This document shows, in pieces, positions 34,241-45,319 of a stretch of 64,000 nt of DNA. Under the pieces are notes generated by a model that saw only the letters and a list, made by a program, of their open reading frames with translations, ran no database searches and was not told the origin of the DNA. Origin of the DNA: Lepas anatifera. Its lineage: Eukaryota; Arthropoda; Thecostraca; Lepadidae. How positions within the stretch are numbered: position 1 is the stretch's first letter; each line of letters opens with the position of its first letter. A program made the translations under genes and the position numbers. The DNA lies in assembly GCA_034440635.1 (NCBI GenBank), contig JAOTON010000897.1, positions 1,612,001 to 1,676,000 on the forward strand, read 5' to 3'.

Positions 34241-35851
34241 TTATCTATGCATGGTACCGACACCATCTTGTGTAGAGCTGGTGAAACCTGCCAACTCCCG
34301 TGCTGTGACTCCCCGTAACCTGTCCTTGTGTCTCCACCGACAGCAGAGCAGTACCAACAAAGTCTGTCGAAAGGCATCGCGAAACTCGGTGTTAAAGTAG
34401 GCATAAATCATCGGATTGAGGGTGGAGTTGAAGTACCCGATCCAGAACAGAACATCCACCAGCACTGGGGGCACGTGACATGCCGCTCCACAGAGGGTTG
34501 TCGATACATACCAAGAGAAAAATGGAAGCCAGCAGAGTACGAAACACCCCATGATGACTCCTAGCGTCTTCGCAGCCTTATGCTCCCGCAGCATTTGACT
34601 GGTACTGTATCGCAATCGGCCCAGCCGAGAGTTTGTAGACGACTTTCGCTGGAAGTCAGCATTGCCACTACTATTTCCATTGCCCATACCACTACCGTTC
34701 CCAAAGCTAAGTTTACCGTCACAAAACGACACCGTTGAAGCCTTCTTGACGAGTGGCGCTCGCGGCGGTAGCTGCGGTGGCTGCGGTGCTGCCTGGCATC
34801 CAGGAGAAGTCACACTTGGGTCACTGATGACGTCGTTTTTGGTTACAACATGTGAACTACTGCTGCCAACACGCGGTCCGCAATCCTCCGGCTCTTCTCT
34901 GATGCCGTTGAGCGCCGTCAGGGCCAGCGCCAGTTGCTCGTCCGAGAAGTCAGCGATGCTGCAGCTGCCAGCTTCAGCTGCTGCAGCGCTGAAGTTGGCC
35001 GAGCTGGGGCGTGCGGCTGACGGCTCGATGCTGCCTCCTGGCCTCCCGGTATATTCGGCTGTACATGCACACCATGACGACGCCCGGCAGCCAGAACGAG
35101 ATGCTGGACGAGACCAGCATGTAGGTGCGGTTGACGATGAACTCGCAGCGGTCTGGGTGGGCCGCCCGCTGTTGCAGGTGCTCGGCGTGCGTATACCAGC
35201 CGAAGAAGATGGGTACAAAGGAGATGAGCACTGGTGCAGTCCACGAGGCCGTGATCATGGCGGCCACCGTTCTGCGGCTCATCTTCCTCCTGTACTCCAG
35301 CGGCATCACAATGGCGGCGTACCGGTCAACGCTGATGCAGCAGAGATGCAGGATGGACACCGTGGAGAAGAAGACGTCCAGAGAGTTCCACGTGTCGCAC
35401 ATCACCGAGCCGAACTGCCACTTTCCAGTGATCTGGATGCTGGCGTTGAACGTCATGGCACAGAGCGCCACCAGCATGTCTGCGGCTGCCAGCGACACCA
35501 CAAAGTAGTTGGCAACAACCCGGATGCGACGATGAAGAAGTACACTGACGATCACGAGGAGGTTACCAAGCACGGAGAGCAGAATGATGGCTGCCATGGC
35601 AGCGATCTTGAGAATGAGCACGGGCAGGGGTGCAGGAGGGCCAGCGGCCGGACTCAGAGCACTGAAGTCCAGGTGTGCAGTACGTACCTCAGGGAGTTGG
35701 AGGCTGGTAACAGGGACAGTTCTGTCGCCGCTGACGTTGCAGCTGCGTCGCTGGTGTTAGCGAGAAGTGTCACGACCGTGTCCGTCACAGAGGTCATGCC
35801 ATGGCGCGTGTTCCCCACAACCCGTGTCTCGCGCACTTCCACCGAGGCCAC
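34241..35851 (-). CDS. Octopamine beta-type receptor (class A GPCR), reading frame broken twice
   Basis: A seven-transmembrane amine receptor; in the octopamine beta family the ligand is octopamine and coupling is to Gs/cAMP at the neuronal or target-cell membrane. Frame 1 (35851 to about 35680) gives an N-terminus with a glycosylation site (ANTSD). Frame 2 (to 34974) gives TM1-TM5: SVLGNLLVI (TM1), [19 protein letters not shown] (TM2), NSLDVFFST with Asp3.32 for the amine, SVDRYAAIV (DRY motif), ECL2 Cys in CEFIVNRTY, and [10 protein letters not shown] (TM5 serines). Frame 3 (about 35000 to 34241) gives a long loop 3, [21 protein letters not shown] (TM6), NPMIYAYF (TM7) and a CC palmitoylation site. 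The family match is strong over all seven helices. The frame changes near 35670 and 34990 could be assembly indels, missed introns or pseudogene lesions. All helices are in one intron-free block, which fits a retrocopy but does not prove it. Confidence 0.88.
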
Positions 35852-35989
35852 TCAGAGCCGTATGCCTTCTCGCAGCCCACTGGGGTCCCATGCAACTGTG
35901 CATTTGGTGAAACGTCAGTGTTTTACTGCCGTGCAAGCTCAGATCTGCTTCAAAGGCTCAAAGATGTTGACAGTGTGTCATCGTTCCTG

Positions 35990-38056
35990 AACATATGATG
36001 CACGTTATGTTGTTGAACCTGTAGTGAGCCCAGATGCAAATAAAATGTCGGTGATGGTATGGAGAGAGAACCTCAACTTTCAAAAAGAAGCAGTGAGTTG
36101 CTTCAACTCTCAAACTGACAGCGAGAGAGGCTTTATCAGCGCTTGATCTGGCGTTGTTGCGGTTTCCTTCCGGTCGATGTGCCACTCCTTCGCCTGCCTG
36201 TTTTTGACAGGACTGCTGTCACACGCAGTCGTGTTCGGCCAACCACCTCGGAGCGGGACGAACCCATCCAACTGTATGTGGACCTTTGGTTCACACCAGA
36301 TCCGGGTGGGAGTAACGACTGCTGACAACGGTCACGGTGGACAGCGGACACGCTGTAGCACTTTGCTGACAAACATACCAGTTATTGTGTTTTATTTTCC
36401 ACAGCAAATATTTGTTTCCTGCCAGTCTTTCACTTGCCCAGCTGGTAGTCCAGACGTGGCATGTACATATCAACTGAAATATTTCTCATCCCTTCTGGTA
36501 TCTTGTTCAAAAATCAGAATCTTGTACGGGGTCGAAAGTTAGTTTCGTTTTACCATGTGCGATTTGCTTCGCTTTTGCTAATCTGTTTTGCTCAATCCTA
36601 GCACATATTGGCGGCCGGGGTAGACGGCGGTGATGAAACGTCGCAGGTCATGAAACCTACAACTCTAAAACAAGCACAGAAGTGGCTTTTTACACCCCTT
36701 CCTACTTCTGCAGATGATTCGGTAACTAGCAGAACATCAGAATCCAGAATGTACCCGCAAAAGTGTTCAATGTACGCATCACTGAGATCACACAAGTTAT
36801 TCTCTTCCGTCGGGCCCTTCTATCTTTGTATGATTTAATTTGTTCGCCCAGAGTTCTGTCACATCACTACAGTCAGTCACCACCACTATATCACTCAGAA
36901 GGCTGAACTCAGCACGGCCGGAGCTGCACAGTTGGTGGTGCTGCCACAGAGGACGCCGTACCCCTGCGTTGGCCAGCGGTGCCGGCTCCCGACTGCTGCC
37001 CGCTGCCTCCATCGGCCGAATAGCGGCTCTTCCACGTGCCCACTGCCTGAGCATCATCGATTCCGACGACCCGGCTTCGAAGCGAGGCGGCGCCCGCTCC
37101 ACAGCCTGAGGTCACTTAATTCTGGAATTCTACCCAGCTTAGCCATTTGTAATCCACGGCAGCGCTTCTGTCAAGGGCCACACACGCAGAAGTCAGGAGG
37201 TGTGGTTTGGAAAGCTACGGATGCGTACATACGATGAAGAACGATACATGTTTGGTACTCCTAGTGGTAGTTGTGTACATGCATGTGGTGGGGCATTTTT
37301 ATGAATGTCAGCGTGGCCTTCTTTTGAAACAGCGTTTTTTATAGATTGCGCTGATATTGGTTGTGTGGAAGACAATGAATATATGAATGAATGAATATAT
37401 TCATAATTGATAGTGTATCAGACACATAGCTGTTATTTTCTATTAAAAGTGTTTGTTGTTATGTGTTGAGTTGTACTAAAATAGAAATAAAAAAGTTGAA
37501 AAAATATGTTTATTCATAATTGTAGATGTGTCATACAAGTCAGGGATCAGACATAATATATTCAGACAGATATTTCACAAAGTCAGTTACTTAGGGCGGC
37601 TTTGAGGGAGAGGGTAGCATCCGTACTAGCCTGCAATAAATCAGTGCTGTCGCGAGGATTGATTCTTTAAAGTGGTCATTATTCGCGAGTGTGGTCGTTG
37701 CCATGATAAATGATTGATCGTAACGTGTGGTGCTGGCGATGATGCGTTCAACCGACTTTTTCTACTCAAAAATTGAGTTATTCTTCTGTTGATAGACACT
37801 AATCTAAACTGGAAATAGACTTGGGAGGTTTTGTGCAAATCTATATCTGAAAATCGGTTGGATTCACCCTGGCATAAACAACTTCCCACAAGGAAAGAGC
37901 ATGCTCCACCTGCCTTTACAATTGGTTTCACACGACGCGTTCCATAATTTTCCCTCGAAGGCTTTGTCATTAGGTTGAGCTCGAGCTATTAAACTTAACA
38001 GTATTTTCTAGCCATTCCTGGGGTTCCTGCTATACTTGTTTGAAATGAAAGCAATG
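35990..38056. other. Receptor upstream flank; weak secreted-protein ORF
   Basis: Low in repeats. At 36177 (plus) an ATG opens MCHSFACLFLTGLLSHAVVF, a signal-peptide-like start, followed by PSNCMWTF; no family is recognised and it runs into sequence without coding character. GC-rich DNA at 36900-37110 is open in several frames on both strands, so no frame can be preferred. Confidence 0.3.
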
Positions 38057-38060
38057 TTAA

Positions 38061-40035
38061 CACCCGCCCTGGAGAGGGGTCTGACACTAACGCGCACTGG
38101 AGGGTGAGGAGTCTGGTAGTCCCCCCCGAAATCTCGAAAACTAAGTGGCGTAGAAAAACGCCGGATGTGGATGGGGTGCCATGGTGATCTACATCATAAA
38201 CGATTTTCCTTGACCTATGTCAATATTTACAAGGTCAAACGAGGTCCTAAAGGTCAAATCTTGGCGGTGATTGGGACTTATTAGGAAATGTCATAATTAT
38301 GCGGGAAAAAGTCGGGAATATGCTAAAAGAGGGACTGGGTCATAAAAAAGATCGCAAATACTTTTTTTAGATCAAGGTCATTCAAAGTCATTGACTTATG
38401 ACGTCACAGTATGGTATACACCGTAGAATGTATGCTAAAACTAGCACTATAGCAACCGTTGGGCAGGAAATGAGGATTGATCTCTGCCCATGACCCTTGA
38501 CCTTGACGTTGAGTTACCTTAACCTTCGCCCGGGTGTGGGGTCTTTTAGACCCCCCTCGGGTTTTTCCGAAGTGACCAAAAACAGCGGCGCGCAGCGCCG
38601 CCAAACTTGTTCTAGCTGTTCCTTCATCCACTTTACATCTTTCCTGAAAATTTTAGCTCAAGGTCATGTCAGGTCAGGTCACCAGGCTAGGTGAAGTGAC
38701 CTCACCTCAAAAAATGCTTAGGACCGCATAACTAAAAGAAGGGTTAATCGATCAAGTTGAAACTCATACCACACATTGGGCCCACCAGGATCTACAGCAT
38801 TTGTTCCGGGATTTTTTTATATTGGTGACCTAAGGTCATGTGCAGAGCATGACCTTCCCATTGTCAATACATGGGGAAAATCACGAAATGAGCTTTTCTC
38901 AGTAAGTATGGATGGAATCAACTTCAAACATCAGTGACGACTTGCTCTTAGCCCATTTCCGAAGTAGATGCCAAAAATTTTGACTTGTGACCTTTAAAAG
39001 GTCACCTTAGGTCAAATAAGCATTTTTTGGTGTTTCACTCTATAAATTTTGAATAAACTAGAATAGAACTTTTATTTTGTCACCAAAGTGTTTGTATAGT
39101 CACTGCAAGTCAAATAATATACATCATGACCATACCAGGTCAAGTTGGGTCTGACCGTTGACCTGGGTGAGGTCAAATTCTTAAATTTGACCTGGCATAG
39201 CAATATTATATATCATTCGATTTTTATTGACGAGAAGATTGCAATGGTGCATCAAGTTTGGCTGTATCTTGTTTGGTTTGGAAGTTATTAGCGAAAAAAG
39301 GAAACACCCTTATGCATGGGTGGCTATGGACATTCCCAGGAATATGCCCAATATGCAGTGACCTGTAGCTCCCTAGGCTTTGACCTGACACGAAAATAAA
39401 TGCCACTACAATGAAAGACCAACTCAAGAGCTTTCGAATGGTGTTAGAAAAATGTTTCTAGCTATCATAGTTTCTGAGATATATGAGGTTTTCTTAGTAC
39501 ACCTCATATTAGCGATTTTGACCTATTTTGACCTCTGGTGACCTTGATATTGACCTGACAAGAAAAATGACCGAAGTATTTTCGATATCATTTTTGAAGA
39601 GTTTTCCATTGCCGTTTTGCGCTTTTTTCTAGCTCTCTTAGTTTTTGAGATCGTGGGGGGTCTTTTTTAGCCCCCACCAGGGCGAAGGTGGCTCGTACCC
39701 GCCAACAGGGCAAGGGTTAACTATGACGTTATAGCATAATATACGTCAAACTGGGTAACATCATTTAACTGGAAAAACTGGGGCCCATGACCTTAAGAAT
39801 GCTGGTATGACCTTGATCTGTGACCTTTGACCTTGATTTTGACTTTAATGTAAACTTACCCTGACATATCATCCCATTCATATGTCGTTATGACGTTACA
39901 ACTTTGTCTCTTATGCAAGCGAACTGGTCCGACCGCGCTTTTGTGGCGATCTCAAAATGTAGGCCTGACTTTAAAAGCCTATAAGTAAAACAAAATTCTA
40001 CCGATTTTCAAGCTGATCTACCAATCGATGCGCCA
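38061..40035 (-). mobile_element. TTAA element, subfamily D, copy D5, reverse, with C inserted
   Basis: On the plus strand it begins after TTAA (38057-38060) with CACCCGCCCTGGAGAGGGG then CTGACACTAACGCGCACTGG, i.e. two terminal motif units as in D3. The body has CAAGGTCATTCAAAGTC, TATGACGTCACAGTATGG and AGCAACCGTTGGGCAGG in the inverse order of D1-D4. It is interrupted by the C element at 38523-39716 and continues at 39721. Far end not resolved. Non-coding. Confidence 0.7.
38523..39716 (+). mobile_element. TTAA element, subfamily C, full-length copy (1194 bp)
   Basis: TTAA at 38519-38522 and 39717-39720. Left end CCTTCGCCCGGGTG; right end CAACAGGGCAAGGG, with a second motif CAGGGCGAAGG 28 bp inside. 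The subterminal palindrome GCGGCGC-GCA-GCGCCGC is at 38585-38601. The body is collinear with A1/A2 in its left part and with 1-918 in its right part. Dense in AGGTCA motifs; non-coding. Confidence 0.88.
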
Positions 40036-40039
40036 TTAA

Positions 40040-40145
40040 CTCTCGCCCCGGTAGGGGTGTTTAAACACCCCCCGCCGGGTTATTTCGGCGGCGCAAAAAG
40101 CGGCAGCGCGAAGCGCCGCCGTACTTGGCATATCTTATCCTTGAT
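40040..40145 (+). mobile_element. TTAA element, subfamily C, left-end fragment
   Basis: TTAA at 40036-40039 followed by CTCTCGCCCCGGTAGGGG, CCGCCGGGTTATTTCGG and the GCGCGAAGCGCCGCCGTACTTGG block of the C/A group; broken off where a different GC-rich repeat begins (CAGGGGTGGAAAAACC, about 40148). Confidence 0.7.
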
Positions 40146-40147
40146 TC

Positions 40148-40590
40148 AGGGGTGGAAAAACCCGCCAATTCGCCAAGCAGGGATTGCGACAGAACTTAGC
40201 TAGTGAAAATATTCAGTGCGACAGATACCCTCTACCAAATCGGAACTCCAGCAGCCGCCGAGAAAACAAAAAAAGCTCCCAGGGAGCCGGGTCCTTGCGC
40301 TGCTAAAAACCTCGATACACAGAAAGATCCAGGAGGCAAGGGGCACTTGACAACCCCCCCCATACTCCCATAAACCCTCACCTCCATCTGAAATGGTCAC
40401 GGGCCCCCTGAAATGTGGATGGCGCCACCTAAACTGTCCCTCCCACTCCCACCTCTTCAGTATGCAGGTACCGCGCCCTCACAATAGGTTTTTCCGTACA
40501 AAAAGGCATCCTCATGGCCCCGATGGCGCCTCAGCTTATGCGCTCCCTTTTTCACGCCATCGGAAATCCTGGACCCGCCTTTGTCATGTT
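40148..40590. repeat. Unclassified GC-rich insertion
   Basis: Begins CAGGGGTGGAAAAACC and contains GGATCC-like and GATCCAGGAGG / ATCCTGGACCCGCC pieces in inverse relation, suggesting a hAT-style MITE. Clean termini or target duplications could not be defined. Confidence 0.35.
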
Positions 40591-40811
40591 AGACGATTCA
40601 ATAGATAATACTTTCTAGCGAATAAGATAGGTAATCACAATTGTCTAATTAGTAGTCACGTTCCTTTGTTGTTTTTCTACGGCAGCGCTGCGGCCAGCAA
40701 TGACCTTGGACAGTGGATGCGACAGTGAGAATCGGCGACAGTCAGACTTGCCAGATGTACAGGGCCCGGCCAGTCCCGACGGAAATCTGAATAATTCAAG
40801 TCCCTATTCAT

Positions 40812-41005
40812 CAGGGGCGCCGCCACGGAATTTTTACAGAGGGACAGATCCAGGCAAGTGCTGACCGGGGGGAAGCGAATTTTGAGCGTATTCGGTACGT
40901 GACAGCATTAACAACAATGAATCCAAAAATTTGGGAGGGGAAACGTCCCTCTGATTGGCCAACAGGGGGAAACTTTTCCCCGTCTCCCCGCTTTCAGCGC
41001 CCATG
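40812..41005 (+). mobile_element. hAT-like MITE, copy 2 of 3 (194 bp)
   Basis: CAGGGGCGCCGCCACGGAAT at the left, CCGCTTTCAGCGCCCATG at the right; ends are inverted over CA(T/G)GGGCGC. Flanking octamers CTATTCAT (40804-40811) and CTGTTCAC (41006-41013) agree at 6 of 8 positions. Collinear with the copy at 133-325. Confidence 0.8.
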
Positions 41006-41026
41006 CTGTTCACTGTCGAAAACAAT

Positions 41027-41305
41027 GGGTATGCTCCCGACCCTCATATGAAAATCCGAGAGCTTTTGGTGCCAGACTTTTTTCAGTAAATACCTCTGGC
41101 CTTGAAAAAATCGCCAAGATAAATTACGTAAAGAAATGTAACGAATAAACTTGTATTGCCTTGTTCTTCGTTATGACAATTATGACTCGCGTGTTACAAT
41201 CCCTTGCTCCATTTGTCTTGGGTAATTTTTGGAAAAACAACTGGCACCCTTGCCTGGCACTAAAAACTCTTGAATTTTCGCACGAGGGTCTGGAACATAC
41301 CTCAA
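41027..41305. mobile_element. MITE with long terminal inverted repeats (family P), copy 1
   Basis: GGGTATGCTCCCGACCCTC and AGAGCTTTTGGTGCCAGAC at the left are mirrored by TGGCACTAAAAACTCTTG and GAGGGTCTGGAACATACC at the right. The same structure recurs at 60429-60698 and, diverged, near 61690-61895. Non-coding. Confidence 0.75.
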
Positions 41306-41309
41306 GCTC

Positions 41310-43490
41310 TAGCGGTGTCGGTCAAATTTCCTTTGCATTATGCCGTATGTCGTTTGTAAATGCCTTTTTTTAATCGGGTAGGTTGGCATGTGAAAATTGT
41401 TTTAGCTTACCCTGGTTTTAGCTTAATGCCAATAATAGCAGAAGACTAGAAAGTACCGCTTTGAGTCCCAGCGTTGAAAGGAACTTGCTAAAAGTGCTCA
41501 AAATAGAACGCGGCATGTTTGCCTTCGTACATGTAAGTATATCCTATCAACAATAATCTGCGGCCGCACACTGTTGAAGGAAGGAAGATAAATGGATGGG
41601 AGGGCAATTCAAAGTTTCCTTACCTGCCCCAAAAAGGGTAAAAGCTACCCCAAACTGGTTGTTTTTCCCTGAGGCTGCCCAAATGAGCTCTTGTCAAAAC
41701 GTGCCATGCCGATTTAGATTCTGCCATGACCCCTAAAGCAATAAAAGGGTCCGAACTCTCTTATGGCCTGTTTCCTAGCCAACTAGTGTCTCATAATTGA
41801 TCAATTGAGGAACTGTTCATCAGTAAAAGCTACTTTGATTGCTTTTGACCATTTGCAAGGTATCTCTAATTGATAGCGAAAAATGTATGGGTTGCACCAG
41901 ATAAATTCGGTCCATTGACTCTGTCAGTCAGTACTTTCTATAGAAAGTATACTCAAGTATACCTGACCTATTCTCATGTGGATGGGCTTGGCTTCCCTCT
42001 AAAGCAACCTGCTGGATCAGCACCTGTTTGGGCAGCATTTGAAGCTCCTGGTCTTGGAGAGTTGCCGTGCAGGAAATTGTGACAAGCAGTCCCAATAACC
42101 ACTTGACCCAATAATGGGCTACTTGACCCATGTTCGTTCTTAAATGTGGGAGCTTTCACGACCAGTTTAAAGGGAACGTGACACCTTCTTAATTTGATAT
42201 GAATTGCGAAAGTCATGTGATACAACATGCCAAGACACCACTGGATCACCATTTCATTTGTTCAAGGTTTTACTGTTTTCGGAACAAATGAAGAAATTTA
42301 CTCATGTTGACCCTGTCCTCCTTGGTCATGTTTACACTTTATGACACAATTTTAGGCAAGTTATGTTATTCTCAACCCTGCTGCACGTGCTGAGGGAACA
42401 CAATTTTTCTTTTTTGGTCATCTTAAAAACCCAAATGCTAAACATACTATTGGTACTGTTGATTGCACATGGGTATGTATAACTTGCTTATTGACTGTGT
42501 TTAAGCTCAAAATATGTTTCATTATTTCAAAAAGAGAAGAAATGATGCATGCTGCTTTGGTTCCTAATGGTAAACTTTTGAAGCTAAACACATTTGTTTG
42601 TATTCATATTCATTATTGACACAAATCAAATATGTAAATAACATTGCCAGCTCATGGGCCAATTTGATATCACAATAATATTGATATTTTTCATTACTAA
42701 CAGAGGAAAATTAACTCAAACAAAATATAACAAAATATTATTCCTAGCAATTCCATATAACCCTGGCAGTTGATGCATGGTTAAACCCCAACAATCATTT
42801 TTATTGAAATATTTTATCTTTTTTTGCATAAATAGGCCAAATCCATTATTTTCAACATGGATTGTTCCTGGAACCACTACAATTTTGAATTGTTTCAAGG
42901 TGTCATCTTCCCTTAGAAAAACGAAACTCAACAGGCCACTAGGAAATAAAATGGGCTGCCCCTGTCCTAGTTTAGGTGTAATTTGTAAAATTTTAAGAAG
43001 CTTTACTTGAATAATGAAACCAGGAGTTGAAGTTCCTTTCAATATTTGTTTCAAATTAAAAAAACTGCTTCTTAAAAATGTGCTTGAACCATATTTTCAA
43101 ATGTCAGTGAACCATATGTGTAAGAAGTATAACAAAATATCAGTCTTAGTGACTATAACATGCTAAGGAACTTGGCTTAACGGATCCAAGCTTTGTATGT
43201 TGTGTTGTACCAGCATCAGGGGTGCAACTTTATGTTTTCGATTGGGGGGCACCCGGCTCGGAAGGGGGCCCGTACATGATGGGGGGGCCGTATCTTTTAA
43301 TGAAAATGTGACAAAAAACTTTTTTTCGACCGTTGGTTGTCGAAAACTGACTGCAAAGGTTAAATAACAATTTTTAGTGCGCTATTCGTCACTGTTCATG
43401 ATTTTCACTATATAGCCCAAAAGGTAGTCAGAAGACCCAATCTTTTGAACGAGCTGCCAAAGTATGTAAGGATATTGGACAAGTAGGTGT
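41310..43490. other. AT-rich unassigned DNA
   Basis: No genes recognised. TTTAAAGGGAACGTGACACC at about 42165 resembles the terminus of the MITE at 59797-60252. GC-rich pieces near 43215-43300 look like the end of a hAT-like repeat (CAGGGGTGCAACTTTATG). Confidence 0.4.
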
Positions 43491-43498
43491 CTACTTAC

Positions 43499-44010
43499 CG
43501 TCTTCGTCGTCCACGCGGATGCTCTCCTCCGGAGGTACAACGGGATCAGCCCCGCACGACGCAGGGGGATGGATGCTGGAGGGTCTTTTAGCAAACGGGA
43601 TCCGGCTGGTGGCCTGGCCGAGGAAGGCAATGATCAGGAAAAGAGGGTTTGAAATTACAACCTTACTTGACCGTTTTTCTAGAAACTATACACATTGCAC
43701 TTTTCTGAGTTAGTTTTAAATTGGGGTTTTAATTTTTTGCGGTCGATAGATGAAGGTAGCTTGCATAGTACCAAAAACAGTAGTGGTATGAACTACTTTA
43801 AGTGGACGCGTACGTTGCCAGAGATTAAATGCAAATATGATCGGGGCCATTTTATAACAGTTTGCAAAATTAGCAAGACGATTCTAGATTAATGGGTTAC
43901 CTGAAAAATGAAGAAAGTTTGGGTAGTTCTGCCAGAGCAGCCTCTCGGTCCTTAATGTTCTTTGTTTTACGCTTTTGTGCACCCGACTTATGTTTATACC
44001 GTCCAACCAT
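43499..44010 (-). CDS. 5' exons of a hAT transposase / ZMYM-like gene (two exons, incomplete)
   Basis: Minus-strand exon 1 (44010-43901) reads MVGRYKHKSGAQKRKTKNIK and then LPKLSSFF. The SGAQKRK...REA...LPKLSSFF pattern is the characteristic N-terminus of TTF-type hAT transposase-derived (ZMYM1-like) proteins. It ends CAG|GTAACC. An acceptor at 43606 (CCACCAG|C) is phase-compatible and opens exon 2 (43605-43499): SRIPFAKRPSSIHPPAS, then ESIRVDDED, ending at the strong donor ACG|GTAAGT. The hAT dimerisation and catalytic parts would lie at lower coordinates and were not found, so the gene is truncated or spread over long introns. Whether it is an active transposon, a relic or a domesticated gene is open. 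The splice model is my inference; family assignment rests on exon 1. Confidence 0.6.
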
Positions 44011-44500
44011 TTTAGCATTCACACCTGGAACGAAATCGCATCATCACGAATAATTTGATACACATGGAAGGTAGAGATCGAAGTGCGAATTTTTTATCAG
44101 CAGGGAAACCGAACCTACTGATATTTATGTTACATGATCAAGACACCTTTTTCTGATCCATTCACCTTGCAAGTTCAAAGACATTTTACAACACTGAGTA
44201 CCGGTCAAGGGGTACTATGAATAGGTGGTACTGCCTATTTCCCTTTACAATCCTCATATAGGATCAGTACAAAAGGAATGGGGGCCTAACATTTTTTACG
44301 CCCCATCCATCTCTCCCCGAATGTTCCAGGAGGCATGGGACCGCCCGCACGTTGCCCGGAAAAACCACAGGGGGCCCGCAAGCATGGCAGGGGGCAGGTT
44401 TCGGCAACAGGGAGAACGGATACACCACCTGGGGCACGAAACTGCAAAAAAATGAGGAACTCCTGCAAACAAGCGACTAACACAACAGCTTCAGTTTCTG
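43620..44500. other. Unassigned DNA around the hAT-like exons
   Basis: Apart from the exon at 43901-44010 nothing is recognised. GC-rich sequence from about 44280 grades into the array at 44505. Confidence 0.4.
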
Positions 44501-44504
44501 CACG

Positions 44505-45190
44505 ATATTCTTAGACCACAAGGGGCCCGGACAGACCACAGAGGGCCTGAGCACACCAAAGGGGCCGGGCAGACCACAGGAACCCAGAAAACCATAGGAG
44601 CCCGGTAAGCCCACAAGGGGCCCAAGCAGATCACACACAGCCAGCAATTTGGCTGGGCTCTGTCCAATATATGCTGGGCTTTGACTGGGTAGAGCCCGAG
44701 TACATGGGCTCAGCCCAGGTCCGGCTCCGCTCCGCCTGGGCAGAGCCCATGGTCAAGCAAGACCGGGCACTACCGCTCGGGCAAGTTGTCATCCCCGACC
44801 TAATGTCGGGCTCGGCCCGAGTCTATGTGGCTCAGCTTTGAGTCTTATGGCTCGGGCATAGCCCGGCCCAGCCCGTTCTGGGCCCGGTCGGAATTGCTGG
44901 CTGGGCATCGGGCCCGGGCAGACCACAAGGGGCTCGATCAGACCAAAATGGGCACTAGCAGACAAGGGGTCCGTGCAGACCAAATGGGGCCAGGCAGACC
45001 ACAGGGGTCGGGGCAGACCACAGGGGCCCGGGCAGACCATAGGGGCCCGGGAAGACCACAAGGACCCCGGGTAGACCACAAGGGGACCGATCGGAGCACA
45101 AGGGATCCGGGCAGGCCACAGAGGCCCCGACAGACCACAGGGGGCCCGGTCAGACCAATAGGGTCCGGGATACCACAGGGGCCCGCATGG
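44505..45190 (+). repeat. Degenerate GC-rich tandem array, unit about 18-20 bp
   Basis: Repeats of GGGGCCCGGGCAGACCACA with many substitutions and short insertions; best ordered at 44980-45180. The same unit appears at 63800-64000. Open frames across it in several phases are repeat by-products. Confidence 0.9.
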
Positions 45191-45319
45191 CAAGCATGGC
45201 AGAGGCTGGTTGCAGTTACACGAACCGCATCCATGGCAGGCCCGTCTGCATCCACAGGGTATTAACTACTGGGAGTAGGGACACGGCTGCGGCCACCGGG
45301 GGGGGCGAATGGGCTACAC

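Noticed and set aside
35660..35690. A 26-bp GT..AG intron that would fix the first frame break in the receptor
   Set aside because: It restores the frame, but the length is below known animal introns, and a one-in-three chance match cannot be excluded; kept only as a hypothesis.
34662..35990. 442-codon plus-strand open frame
   Set aside because: It is antisense to the octopamine receptor; the minus strand carries all seven helices and diagnostic motifs.
36797..37240. Overlapping GC-rich open frames on both strands upstream of the receptor
   Set aside because: At least four frames are open at once with no family signal; GC-rich composition alone explains them.
44789..45265. Open frames rich in CGLPGP / GPGRPQG on both strands
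   Set aside because: By-products of the GGGCAGACCACAGGGGCCC array; collagen-like look is due to GC-rich repetition.
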